DNA of 64,000 nt, from the NCBI RefSeq assembly GCF_014651615.1, contig NZ_BMXF01000004.1, positions 310,001 through 374,000 of the forward strand, in the 5' to 3' direction. Positions 43,872 to 52,315 of the stretch are shown here, piece after piece; within the stretch, counting starts at the first letter, position 1; every line of letters starts with the position of its first letter. Under the pieces are notes generated by a model. The model searched no databases. It was not told where the DNA came from and worked only from the letters and a program-made list of their open reading frames with translations. A program made the translations under genes and the position numbers. Origin of the DNA: Persicitalea jodogahamensis. GTDB lineage: Bacteria > Bacteroidota > Bacteroidia > Cytophagales > Spirosomataceae.

Positions 43872-46217
43872 ATGAAAAAAACGATACTGTTAACCCTCCT
43901 TTGTCTTCCGATTTCCCTCAAAGCTCAACTCACCGTTGAGAAAATCATGCAGGATCCCAAAACCTGGATAGGTACTTCGCCCGATGGGGTTCACTGGTCT
44001 GAGGATTCTAAAATCATCTATTTCGATTGGAATCCGGATGCCAATCCCGGCGACTCGCTATATCAGTACTCACTCGAAAAAAAGAAAATCACTAAGGTAA
44101 GCCTGGGAGAACGCAAAAACATGCCTTCTCAGCGTGGTGTTTACAATCGACACCGGACATTGAAAGTTTACGCAAAAAACGGGGATATCTATCTGCTGGA
44201 TTGCAAGACGTACCAGATTCGGCAATTGACCAACACCGTCGAGATCGAGGGAAGTCCTGCATTTAGCGGCGATGAGCAGCGGGTGATATTTGAAAAAGAT
44301 GACAATTTATTCAGCATTGCGTTGTCATCGGGTCTTCTGACCCAGCATACCGACTTCAGGAACGGCAGTAAGAAGGCCGAAGCCAAAAAATCGGACGAGG
44401 AAAAATGGCTGGAAAGCGATCAGCTGGCTCTGTTTGATATTTTGAAAGAAAGAAAAGCCAGGAAAGATTCCGCTAAAAAAATAACGGAGGCCGAAAAACC
44501 GGATCGCCCCAAAGAAATTTATCTGGGTGAAAAAAGGGTCTCATCCCAACAACTGAGTCCCGACGGGCGATTTGTGACTTACCGTCTCAGCAAAGCCGAC
44601 AAATCATCCAAAAGGACAATTGTTCCCAGCTTCGTGACACAATCTGGATTTACCGAGGATTTACCAGCCCGTACAAAAGTAGGTGATCCGGCGACGGAGT
44701 ATGAGTTTTGGGTGTATGATATCAAGAAGGACACCATGCGGCAGGTAAGCACGAAAAAACTACCCGGAATTGGCGATAAGCCGGATTACCTGAAAGACTA
44801 CCCTAAGCAAGACACCTCCTGGAAAAAAGACAAAGTCCGGCCTGTAATAGTCCACGGACCTTCCTGGTCGGAGGACGGACTCAATGCCGTGGTGGTGGTG
44901 AGGTCGCTCGATAACAAAGACCGTTGGATCATGGCCTTTGATCCTGACTCACTTAGTTTAAAGCCGCTTGAACGTCAGCGGGATGAAGCATGGATTGGTG
45001 GCCCGGGTGTAGGGGGATATCCGCAAAGCTCTGGTGATTTGGGATGGATAGACAACTCAACCCTATACTTTGTGAGTGAGGCTGACGGCTACGCCCATCT
45101 TTACTCGCTGGATGTGAAAAGCGGCAAGAAATCACAACTCACTAAGGGTAAATTTGAAATACAGAGTGTTTTGCTATCAAAGGACAAGCAAACATTCTAC
45201 CTCACCACCAACGAAGTCCATCCCGGCGAAAAGCAATTCTACAAGATGGCCGTCACGGGTGAAGAGAGGACTCGTTTAACACCTCAAAAAGGAGCATATG
45301 AAGTTGAACTCTCTCCCGATGAGACAAAACTCGCCATGCGTTATTCTAACAGCAATAACCCCTGGGAATTATTTCTGATGGCTAATAAGGTAGACGCCAA
45401 GCCTGAGCAAATTACGCAGTCAACTACCGAAGCATTTAAAGCCTACCCCTGGCGTGAGGCTAAACTCGTCACCTTAAAGGCCGCGGACGGTGCAGATGTT
45501 CATGCCCGAGTCTATGAGCCCAAAAAACCAAATGGCCGGGCGGTGATTTTTGTCCATGGAGCAGGCTACCTGCAAAATGCTCATGCATGGTGGAGTAATT
45601 ATTTTCGCGAATACATGTTCCATAATCTATTGGTAGATAAAGGTTATACGGTTCTGGACATGGATTACCGCGCCAGTGCGGGTTATGGGCGCGACTGGCG
45701 CACCGGCATTTATCGATTCATGGGAGGAAAAGACCTTAGTGACCACGTGGATGGCGCCAATTGGTTGGTCAAGAAATACAAAGTAGACCCTAAGAAGATT
45801 GGAATCTACGGGGGCTCGTACGGGGGCTTTATCACTTTAATGGCGTTATTCACCACCCCCGATGTCTTCAAGGCTGGTGCGGCGTTGCGTCCCGTGACTG
45901 ACTGGGCGGCCTATAATCACCCCTACACAGCCAATATCCTTAACGAGCCGCAATTGGACAGTTTGGCTTACCGCAAAAGCTCACCGATTTATCACGCTGC
46001 CGGTCTGAAAAATCACTTGCTGATTTGCCACGGAATGGTGGATGTTAATGTGCATTTTCAGGATGTGGTAAGGTTATCGCAAAGATTGATAGAATTAAAA
46101 AAAGACAATTGGGAATTAGCCGTATACCCCTTGGAAGACCATGGGTTTGTCGAACCATCCTCATGGACAGACGAGTATAAGCGCATTCTTAATTTGTTTG
46201 AAGAAAACCTTCGTTGA
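43872..46217 (+). CDS. S9 family (dipeptidyl-peptidase IV-like) serine peptidase
   Basis: A 781-residue exported prolyl-oligopeptidase-family enzyme. I start at the ATG at 43872, which gives a signal peptide (about 1-19, ending LKAQ); the upstream open frame overlaps the opposite promoter. The N-terminal half is a beta-propeller with DPP-like repeats (LYFVSEADGYAHLYSLDVKSG). The C-terminal alpha/beta-hydrolase has nucleophile Ser about 649 in GGSYGG, Asp in HGMVDVNV and His in EDHGF. It probably degrades peptides in the periplasm. Confidence 0.93.
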   Translation: MKKTILLTLLCLPISLKAQLTVEKIMQDPKTWIGTSPDGVHWSEDSKIIYFDWNPDANPGDSLYQYSLEKKKITKVSLGERKNMPSQRGVYNRHRTLKVYAKNGDIYLLDCKTYQIRQLTNTVEIEGSPAFSGDEQRVIFEKDDNLFSIALSSGLLTQHTDFRNGSKKAEAKKSDEEKWLESDQLALFDILKERKARKDSAKKITEAEKPDRPKEIYLGEKRVSSQQLSPDGRFVTYRLSKADKSSKRTIVPSFVTQSGFTEDLPARTKVGDPATEYEFWVYDIKKDTMRQVSTKKLPGIGDKPDYLKDYPKQDTSWKKDKVRPVIVHGPSWSEDGLNAVVVVRSLDNKDRWIMAFDPDSLSLKPLERQRDEAWIGGPGVGGYPQSSGDLGWIDNSTLYFVSEADGYAHLYSLDVKSGKKSQLTKGKFEIQSVLLSKDKQTFYLTTNEVHPGEKQFYKMAVTGEERTRLTPQKGAYEVELSPDETKLAMRYSNSNNPWELFLMANKVDAKPEQITQSTTEAFKAYPWREAKLVTLKAADGADVHARVYEPKKPNGRAVIFVHGAGYLQNAHAWWSNYFREYMFHNLLVDKGYTVLDMDYRASAGYGRDWRTGIYRFMGGKDLSDHVDGANWLVKKYKVDPKKIGIYGGSYGGFITLMALFTTPDVFKAGAALRPVTDWAAYNHPYTANILNEPQLDSLAYRKSSPIYHAAGLKNHLLICHGMVDVNVHFQDVVRLSQRLIELKKDNWELAVYPLEDHGFVEPSSWTDEYKRILNLFEENLR

Positions 46218-46278
46218 GAAGGTGGCACGGCATAATCTTTATTCAGGATAACAATCAACTAACATTTGCTATTGAACC

Positions 46279-46719
46279 ATGGAAAGATCGAATTTCACCG
46301 AAAGAGAACAAATTATTGAAGTAGTTAACCGCCTTTTTGTTTATACGGATCAGCAACGCTGGGAGGCATTGCAGGAGGAGGTATTCACCGGACACGTTCA
46401 GTTCGATATGTCGTCGATGGGTGACGAATCAAAAGAGCTCACTTCTCAGGAAATCTGTGAATATTGGTCTAAAGTTTTCGATGGGGTAGATTCGGTGAAT
46501 CATTTGGCGGGAAACCATCTTGTCACGATTGTTGATAATTCCGCTGAGGTTTTTGTTTACGCAACAGCTACCCATTTTAAAGAATCGGCGAGTGAGGGAA
46601 AAATCAGGGAGTATTTCGGTACATACAATTTACACCTTAAACATATGACCGAAGGCTGGCGGATTGACTCATTCAAGTACGAATTGAAGTTTTCGGCAGG
46701 GAATAGTCAACTCGCCTAA
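46279..46719 (+). CDS. SnoaL/NTF2-like protein
   Basis: A 146-residue alpha+beta-barrel of the NTF2-like superfamily. The helical N-terminus (REQIIEVVNRLFVYTDQQRWEALQEEVF) followed by VQFDMSSMGDESKELTSQEICEYW and strands with HLAGNHLV, YATATHF and GWRIDSFKYELKF is typical of the SnoaL_4 group. Catalysis is possible but not predictable. It follows the S9 peptidase gene by 61 bases and may be cotranscribed. Confidence 0.8.
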   Translation: MERSNFTEREQIIEVVNRLFVYTDQQRWEALQEEVFTGHVQFDMSSMGDESKELTSQEICEYWSKVFDGVDSVNHLAGNHLVTIVDNSAEVFVYATATHFKESASEGKIREYFGTYNLHLKHMTEGWRIDSFKYELKFSAGNSQLA

Positions 46720-46847
46720 ACATTTTTAAAGATTCTGCGCTAGGTATCTTTCGGCATTTTATTTTTTGAATCCGAACCATTTTCATGAGTGACAGGTTTA
46801 GGGATAGATGTATGTACATCTATTTAATCACCAAAAAAATTAACATC

Positions 46848-47471
46848 ATGAAAAAAAACATCCTCACAATTGCTTTTTTGGCCACGGCATCTCTTGCATT
46901 TGTAGCTTGTGATTCAGAGAAGAAGTCAGAAACAGCCGAAGAAACTGCCGGAATCCCCGATGGGACAATGAACGTTGATCTCGCGTCCAGCGAAGTCAAC
47001 TGGGAAGGCACCATGGTTGGTATGTACTCTCACTCCGGTGATGTTAAGTTAACCGACGGCAGCGTCACGATTACCGATGGTAAAATTACGGGTGGTAACT
47101 TCGCAGTGGATTTGACTACGATCAACCCGACTGATGAAAACTACGATGCTGAGAAAGACCGTACTCCCGAAAAACTGGTAGGGCATCTTTCTTCTGATGA
47201 CTTTTTTGCCGTAGAGCAGCACCCAAAAGCCACCTTTGAAATCACTGGTTCGGAAGGTAGCACAGTGATGGGAAATCTTACCGTTCGAGGCAAGACTAAT
47301 CCTGAGGAGGTTAAAAACGTGAGTATTACGGAAGAAGGCGGTAAAGTGACGATGACAGGAGATCTGACCTTTGACCGGACCAAGTATGACGTATCATTCA
47401 AGCACCCAATGCAGGAAATGGTATTGTCAAATGACGTTGAAATGAAAGTGAAACTGGTCGCCAGCAATTAA
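46848..47471 (+). CDS. YceI family lipoprotein
   Basis: A 207-residue lipocalin-like protein. I start at the ATG at 46848, which yields a signal peptide and lipobox (FVAC, Cys about 20); a TTG/ATG further upstream lacks one. After an Glu/Thr-rich linker the YceI domain (about 40-205) has SSEVNWEGTMVGMYSHSGDV, DFFAVEQHPKATFEITG and MTGDLTFDRTKYDVSF. YceI proteins bind isoprenoid-type lipids in the envelope. A terminator follows at 47497-47530. Confidence 0.9.
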   Translation: MKKNILTIAFLATASLAFVACDSEKKSETAEETAGIPDGTMNVDLASSEVNWEGTMVGMYSHSGDVKLTDGSVTITDGKITGGNFAVDLTTINPTDENYDAEKDRTPEKLVGHLSSDDFFAVEQHPKATFEITGSEGSTVMGNLTVRGKTNPEEVKNVSITEEGGKVTMTGDLTFDRTKYDVSFKHPMQEMVLSNDVEMKVKLVASN

Positions 47472-47496
47472 TTAAAATTCGACTGAGTACTATACA

Positions 47497-47530
47497 CGCA
47501 CCCCTGAAATTTTCAGGGGTGCGTTTTTTT
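47497..47530 (+). terminator. Terminator of the yceI-like gene
   Basis: CGCACCCCTGAAA pairs with its complement around TTTCAGGGGTGCG, followed by seven T. Confidence 0.9.
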
Positions 47531-47599
47531 ATACTCTTTCGGGTGGGCTGTCGTTTTTGAAATATTCGCAATTCGATTAACCCATTTACATTCACCTGA

Positions 47600-47863
47600 A
47601 TGTCAAACGATCTACAACCTGTGCTGCAATACCTGGAAATTCTTTCTGTAAAAATCGCCAAACTCGAAGCTGAACAAATTGTGGCCCGCAACATGATAGG
47701 GAAACTGGCCGCGCGTGTACATCAGGTGGAGTACGAGGAAATGGAAGCTCTGCAGGTTAGAATGGAAAAATCTGCAAAAAAAGCGTTGCTGCCCGCCCTC
47801 ATGCAGGGCATGGCCGTATTGACAGAGGAAGAAGTTCGGCAGCATTTAGGAATTGGGGCGTAG
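47600..47863 (+). CDS. Small coiled-coil protein, unknown function
   Basis: An 87-residue helical protein with heptad-like leucines (YLEILSVKIAKLEAEQIVARNMIGKLAARVHQVEYEEM), no signal peptide and no membrane segment. The end LTEEEVRQHLGIGA resembles a small helical cap. I recognise no family. Its start is well spaced from the yceI-like terminator, and the DUF3891 gene begins 31 bases after its stop, suggesting an operon. Confidence 0.6.
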   Translation: MSNDLQPVLQYLEILSVKIAKLEAEQIVARNMIGKLAARVHQVEYEEMEALQVRMEKSAKKALLPALMQGMAVLTEEEVRQHLGIGA

Positions 47864-47894
47864 ATTTGTATTCAACACTCTTAAATTCCACATC

Positions 47895-48620
47895 ATGATC
47901 GTAAAATCTATTCCCGCCGGCTGGGAAGTTATCTACCAGCGAGCACATGGACTTCTTGCTGCTAAGTTGGCCTTCTATTGGAAGGTGGCCGAACGCCCTC
48001 CCCATTTCGTAGAGACTCTGTTGGCCATTGCCGAACACGACGATGGTGTTCCCGAATCCCGCATGCCCGAAAATTTAACAGAGGCCGGAGCCCCCAAGCA
48101 TTTTCAGTTATTGGGGCGCTCGGCAGAGCAGTATCGCAGTGTGATGGAGATATCTTCGTCCAAAAGCCGCTGGAATGCATTAATGACCTCATTGCATACC
48201 ACCTTTTTGTATGGAGACCAAAAATTGGAAGATGCTGACATTAAGGAATTTGTAGCCGAGCAGAAAAAACTTCAGACAAAAATTACTAAGGAACTGGGAC
48301 TGAGTAGGAGCGAGGCTGAAAAACATTACAGATTTGTAGAATGGTGTGACGCGTTATCGTTGTTGCTGTGCATGGATAAAGTTCAACCCGAACAACGCCG
48401 TATGGACATCAGTACAGGCCCCGACAAGACAATGTACCAGCTCTGGCAGGATGAAAAAGAGAATCTCCATGTCGAGCCTTGGCCTTTCGAACCTGATTCA
48501 TTTGAAGTCTCTGTCGAATACCGGGAATTGCATCAGCTAAAATTCACTAATTCGCAAGAACTGGACAGTTGTTTGAAAGCAGCAGGAGTAGGCGTGAGGT
48601 CATGGCGGTTTTGTCGGTAG
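47895..48620 (+). CDS. DUF3891 family protein
   Basis: A 241-residue soluble protein. I start at the ATG at 47895 (MIVKSIPAGWEVIYQRAHGLLA); an upstream start would overlap the previous gene. It has the DUF3891 pattern of conserved His and Asp residues in RAHGLLAAKL, AIAEHDDGVP and HTTFLYGD, reminiscent of HD-type helical metal enzymes. Function is unknown. It follows a small coiled-coil gene closely. Confidence 0.8.
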   Translation: MIVKSIPAGWEVIYQRAHGLLAAKLAFYWKVAERPPHFVETLLAIAEHDDGVPESRMPENLTEAGAPKHFQLLGRSAEQYRSVMEISSSKSRWNALMTSLHTTFLYGDQKLEDADIKEFVAEQKKLQTKITKELGLSRSEAEKHYRFVEWCDALSLLLCMDKVQPEQRRMDISTGPDKTMYQLWQDEKENLHVEPWPFEPDSFEVSVEYRELHQLKFTNSQELDSCLKAAGVGVRSWRFCR

Positions 48621-48762
48621 CACCGTTGAATTTTGGGTTTTATACAATCCGAAAGCTAAGGATCTTTGTTTTTTGCTTATTTCAGCGGCGCTTTTCAGTT
48701 AAGATAAAGGAGAATGAGCTGCCTGGCTCCTTTTCAATACTTCATTATCCATCTTGACTAAA

Positions 48763-49683
48763 ATGATAAATCGTCGCCAGGCAATCGCCGGTATCGCCGC
48801 TACTACCGCAATTACTGCCATTCCACGAATTTCTAGTGCTGCCGCCAGGCAGGAATCTTTCAAATATGCCTTGAACATGAGTACCCTTCGGGGACATAAG
48901 CTGGGCTTTATGAAAGAAATAGAAGTTGCTTCAAAAGCTGGTTACCGCCACGTTGAAATCTGGATCAACAGCCTGCAGGACTACCTGAAAGGCGGGGGGA
49001 CAACCGCTGATGCCCGAAAACACCTCAAAGACTCCGGTATAGAAGTGGAGGATGCCATCGGTTTTGCCCAATGGATCGTAGACGACAATTCAATCCGTAG
49101 TAAGGCCATCGATCAGCTGAAGGAAGAGATGGATATCTTGGCCGAAATTGGATGCAAACGCATTGCCGCCCCGCCCATGGGCGCAACCAAGGACGTAACT
49201 CTCGACCTGAAAAAGGCCGCCGAACGCTACCGTACCATACTTGAGCTTGGAGACAAGGTGAGCGTCATCCCTCATCTGGAACTCTGGGGGTTCTCCCAAA
49301 ATCTCAGTCGCCTGAGCGAACTTATGTACGTGGCAATCGAATCCGGACATCCTTCTGCTAAGGTACTTATGGATGTTTACCACCTATACCGTGGCGGCTC
49401 TGGCTTACAGCAGGTTGCCTGGGTCGGGAAGCCTTACATTGAAATATTTCACGTAAATGATTACCCAGCCACCCCCGCTCAGAATGTAATCACTGATGCC
49501 GACAGGGTATACCCGGGGGATGGAGTGGGTCCTATGAAGGAGCTATTCACGATTTTAAAAAATCCTGAAAAACCCGTGATCCTATCACTAGAAGTATTCA
49601 ACCCGGCATACTATGCTCAGGATGCGCTACTGGTTGCCAAGACCGGCCTGGCAAAAATGAAACAAGCTACCAAGGGGATATAA
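48763..49683 (+). CDS. Tat-exported sugar phosphate isomerase/epimerase-like protein
   Basis: A 306-residue TIM barrel with an N-terminal twin-arginine signal (INRRQAIAGIAATTAI, cleaved near SSAAA), so it is exported to the periplasm. I use the ATG at 48763; a TTG three codons upstream is possible. The barrel shows YRHVEIWINSL, VIPHLELWGFSQ, VLMDVYHLYRGG, IFHVNDYPA and ILSLEVFNPAY, giving the E-D-H-E metal site. Exported members of this family are common in Bacteroidetes with unknown substrates. Confidence 0.85.
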   Translation: MINRRQAIAGIAATTAITAIPRISSAAARQESFKYALNMSTLRGHKLGFMKEIEVASKAGYRHVEIWINSLQDYLKGGGTTADARKHLKDSGIEVEDAIGFAQWIVDDNSIRSKAIDQLKEEMDILAEIGCKRIAAPPMGATKDVTLDLKKAAERYRTILELGDKVSVIPHLELWGFSQNLSRLSELMYVAIESGHPSAKVLMDVYHLYRGGSGLQQVAWVGKPYIEIFHVNDYPATPAQNVITDADRVYPGDGVGPMKELFTILKNPEKPVILSLEVFNPAYYAQDALLVAKTGLAKMKQATKGI

Positions 49684-49685
49684 AA

Positions 49686-49725
49686 AAGAGAGGCTATGCA
49701 CCTGGCATAGCCTCTCTTTTTTTCA
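49686..49725. terminator. Bidirectional terminator between isomerase and baeRF7 genes
   Basis: AGAGAGGCTATGC pairs with GCATAGCCTCTCT, with A/T tracts on both sides serving the convergent genes. Confidence 0.85.
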
Positions 49726-49734
49726 AAGTATTTT

Positions 49735-50901
49735 CTAAACTACCACCGGGTTTCTGAAGATCGCTGAAATTACCTTTCCGTCTTCAGGCATTTCTTCTTC
49801 TGAGCACTGATATACTTTCCCCTGCTGCATGATAGTCTTGATTGCGGCCTCGGTAAGCAGGTCTTTTGTTTCAGGTGTGGAAGAAGGTTCAATTTCCAGT
49901 TCGTAAAGCTGCTCATTGAAGACTCCCCAGATAGCGGCATTTTCCCTCACAAACAGGGTCTCAACCTGTCCGGTCAGGGCCGCTTTAATCACCTTGTCCT
50001 GATCGGAGGAGGCCCAATCACCATTAGCCAACTCGGCGTACTTCTCGAAGCGTTCGTCTCGTTCAGCATCAAATTTTGACTCCATGAACTCCCAAGCTTT
50101 TGCGTGGAGGACAGCGGCATCAGCTTCCGAGAAACTACCGTGAATGGTATGTTCTACATACTTATTGTATTTACTTGTCTCCCGGTACATAGGAAGCAGG
50201 TACTCAACCCCCGCAAGTACTGTCGGCAAAGGATCACAATTAAGGATTCCGTCCACTTCATTGCTTAGCTGATGGAAATACTGTTTGATATCCTCTTTAT
50301 CAGTGTCAGTGACGCCATGTCCATGAAACGTGGCCCCGGCTTTACCACCCTGGCCGCTCCGCCACTGAAGGTGCTCTTCTTTTTCGAGAAATTTCATGTA
50401 GTCGTCTATGGTAGTGGGTACTTCTTCATTGAGTACTACCTCAGAAACCGTACCGGGCGTAGCTTCGTAGAGCCGAACATCCTCCAGATTAATGTTGAGA
50501 ACATAGAAGCGGCCATCCGCATTCAGGAGCGGGATAAGTGGACGAAGCATGAAGCCTTTTCCAACATAGGTAGAGGGTTTTTCTATCTCCAGCGGCAGCG
50601 TTTTGATATTTACCCCTTTGGAGCTTTGAAAATAGGCGAGCCCGTCCGAACCATGTTGCCAGAACTGGGAATCTTCCAGTAAATCATAGCCTGGTTTCAG
50701 ATATTCTCGGGCTTCATTGTCGTTCCATCCATAAAGTTTGTTGAGTTGCGAGATTGCTTCCTGCAACTGATTCTTAAAATTGATTTTGTCCTTTTGGTGG
50801 TTGTCGGTGGAATCTCTGCTCGTAGGAGAAAAGATCGTCACATGATGCAGACCCTTTACATTTAAAAGTTCATTCAGCTGTTCAACTTTGAAAATTTCCA
50901 T
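49735..50901 (-). CDS. baeRF-type (bacterial archaeo-eukaryotic release factor-like) protein
   Basis: A 388-residue protein with the three-part layout of the baeRF families: an N-terminal domain (HVTIFSPTSRDSTDNHQKD start), a central RNase H-like part (about 135-250, with ADGRFYVLNINLEDVRLYEATPG) and a C-terminal part ending LFVRENAAIWGVF...GKVISAIFRNP. The loop GATFHGHG near residue 190 is characteristic. It looks like the baeRF7 group. These proteins are predicted to act at ribosomes, perhaps on stalled ones, but are uncharacterised. Next to an HPF-like and an Hsp20 gene. Confidence 0.75.
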   Translation of the reverse strand: MEIFKVEQLNELLNVKGLHHVTIFSPTSRDSTDNHQKDKINFKNQLQEAISQLNKLYGWNDNEAREYLKPGYDLLEDSQFWQHGSDGLAYFQSSKGVNIKTLPLEIEKPSTYVGKGFMLRPLIPLLNADGRFYVLNINLEDVRLYEATPGTVSEVVLNEEVPTTIDDYMKFLEKEEHLQWRSGQGGKAGATFHGHGVTDTDKEDIKQYFHQLSNEVDGILNCDPLPTVLAGVEYLLPMYRETSKYNKYVEHTIHGSFSEADAAVLHAKAWEFMESKFDAERDERFEKYAELANGDWASSDQDKVIKAALTGQVETLFVRENAAIWGVFNEQLYELEIEPSSTPETKDLLTEAAIKTIMQQGKVYQCSEEEMPEDGKVISAIFRNPVVV

Positions 50902-51156
50902 ATCTCGAATATTAAAGGTTTAGACTAAATATAATCTGGCAGGCAAGCCATTTTTATGGTATACCTGACAAGATTATTCCATACCATGTTAAATCTGTGT
51001 TTTTACCGCTATCAGCCTACAAGGTTGATGTTTGCGAAAATCTGGAAGAAATGGAAAGACATTTAATGTGAGGAATATGTACCCCTTCTGAGGAAAAAAA
51101 AGTACTTGATCGCCCCCTCGATCATCTTGGAACACCAGTACATAATACGATATGCC

Positions 51157-51492
51157 ATGAAAAAGACAGAAAGATTTCAAAACATCAAACTCGATATTCA
51201 AACTGACGATTTTGATCCTAGTAAAGACATTATCACCACCATACACATAGAGTTGAGGAAACTTATGCGCGTTTACGGGAGTATTTTGGGTGCCGATGTT
51301 TACCTGTGTTATGATTCTCCCACGGATGCTGATCGTAAAGTAGCGCGTATGAGGGTAGGAGCTCCCGGAAGAAATTATGTTGCCGAAGCGTGCTCAGATA
51401 CATGGGACCAGGCCCTGCTGGAAGTAACAGGAAAATTAAGAAGCCAACTGCTCGGACGCCACACTGCAAATCATAGAGCACATGCGGCATGA
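51157..51492 (+). CDS. HPF/RaiA-like ribosome-associated protein
   Basis: A 111-residue protein starting at the ATG at 51157; an upstream frame (from 51106) has no good start. It has the fold pattern of ribosome hibernation factors: FQNIKLDIQTDDF strand, helix HIELRKLMRVYGS, then ADVYLCYDSPTDADRKVARMRVGAPGRNYVAEACSDTWDQALLEVTGKLRSQL. The family's basic helices are present, though basic residues are fewer than in typical HPF, and the end is short. It diverges from the baeRF7 gene and precedes hsp20. Confidence 0.72.
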   Translation: MKKTERFQNIKLDIQTDDFDPSKDIITTIHIELRKLMRVYGSILGADVYLCYDSPTDADRKVARMRVGAPGRNYVAEACSDTWDQALLEVTGKLRSQLLGRHTANHRAHAA

Positions 51493-51826
51493 TGGGTAGT
51501 TATCCTCTATAAACAAAGAAGCGTAATAGATTATCTATTACGCTTCTTTGTTTATAGGGTTGTTGAAAATAACCATTTGATGAAGCTTTTCTGACAAGCT
51601 GGCACTATAAGAACCAGGATCGGCTAATATGGCAGTGTCCGTATTCTCCTCTTTTATAAGCTCAATATGTGATATGCCGCTCAGTTTAAATGTAAGGCTC
51701 TATGTACTAGATTGTTAAAATACAATCTGCTTGTCAAATTGCTGGGACATACTATTTATCCCGGGATCGTCCTTTAAACTGGTATATCCTTTTTAACTCT
51801 TATACATGAACGTAAAAACCTAGCTC
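51493..51826. other. Gene-free stretch between HPF-like and Hsp20 genes
   Basis: These 334 bases contain the long palindrome at 51507-51557 and otherwise no convincing coding frame or promoter box. The upstream region of hsp20 should be in its right half. Confidence 0.55.
51507..51557 (+). terminator. Long perfect hairpin after the HPF-like gene
   Basis: A perfect 23-base stem (51507-51529 with 51535-51557) and a 5-base loop. It begins 15 bases after the stop. It probably ends the transcript, though the T-tract lies inside the stem rather than after it. Confidence 0.65.
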
Positions 51827-52231
51827 ATGAAAAAGAAACTGAATATCCCGCAAGAAATGTTGATGAGCATCGACTTTATGAATACCGCAAATGGCGGCAT
51901 GAGTCAGCCCATCCTGAATATAGAAAATAGAGAAAATGGTTACGAGGTAACTGTTAAAGCACCCGGAATAGAACCTGATGAATTGCAAGTCGAGATTTTG
52001 AAAGATAAGCTAATGATCTATCACCTGCTGCCGATTTTCGGCACCTCGGATGGTGAATCCAGTGAAATGCGATCCATTCGATTTATAAGTAAGATGCAAA
52101 TTCCTGCTGATGTTGATGTGGAAAGTATATCCGCCCGCTACGACGAAGACCGCCGCTACCTCACGCTCGAACTACCCTCTGATCAGACACAGCAGGACTT
52201 CCATCGGCGGATCAACATCGAACGATGGTAA
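51827..52231 (+). CDS. Hsp20/alpha-crystallin family small heat shock protein
   Basis: A 134-residue ATP-independent chaperone. The alpha-crystallin domain spans about 28-130: PILNIENRENGYEVTVKAPGIEPDELQVEIL, DKLMIYHLLPIF, MQIPADVDVESISARYDEDRRYLTLELP. The usual GVL motif is replaced by RYLTLELP. N- and C-terminal arms are short. It is transcribed alone and closes with a strong terminator. A role in holding unfolded proteins under stress fits the neighbouring genes. Confidence 0.88.
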   Translation: MKKKLNIPQEMLMSIDFMNTANGGMSQPILNIENRENGYEVTVKAPGIEPDELQVEILKDKLMIYHLLPIFGTSDGESSEMRSIRFISKMQIPADVDVESISARYDEDRRYLTLELPSDQTQQDFHRRINIERW

Positions 52232-52262
52232 TCAAGATTTGAAAATTGTTTATAATAAGGCA

Positions 52263-52302
52263 AAATCCCCCGACTCTTCTGAGCCGGGGGATTTTTTTTA
52301 AG
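52263..52302. terminator. Bidirectional terminator between hsp20 and metG
   Basis: AATCCCCCG pairs with CGGGGGATT around a 12-base loop, followed by eight T on the plus strand and a shorter T-tract on the minus strand. Confidence 0.85.
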
Positions 52303-52315
52303 ATAGTGACCGTGA

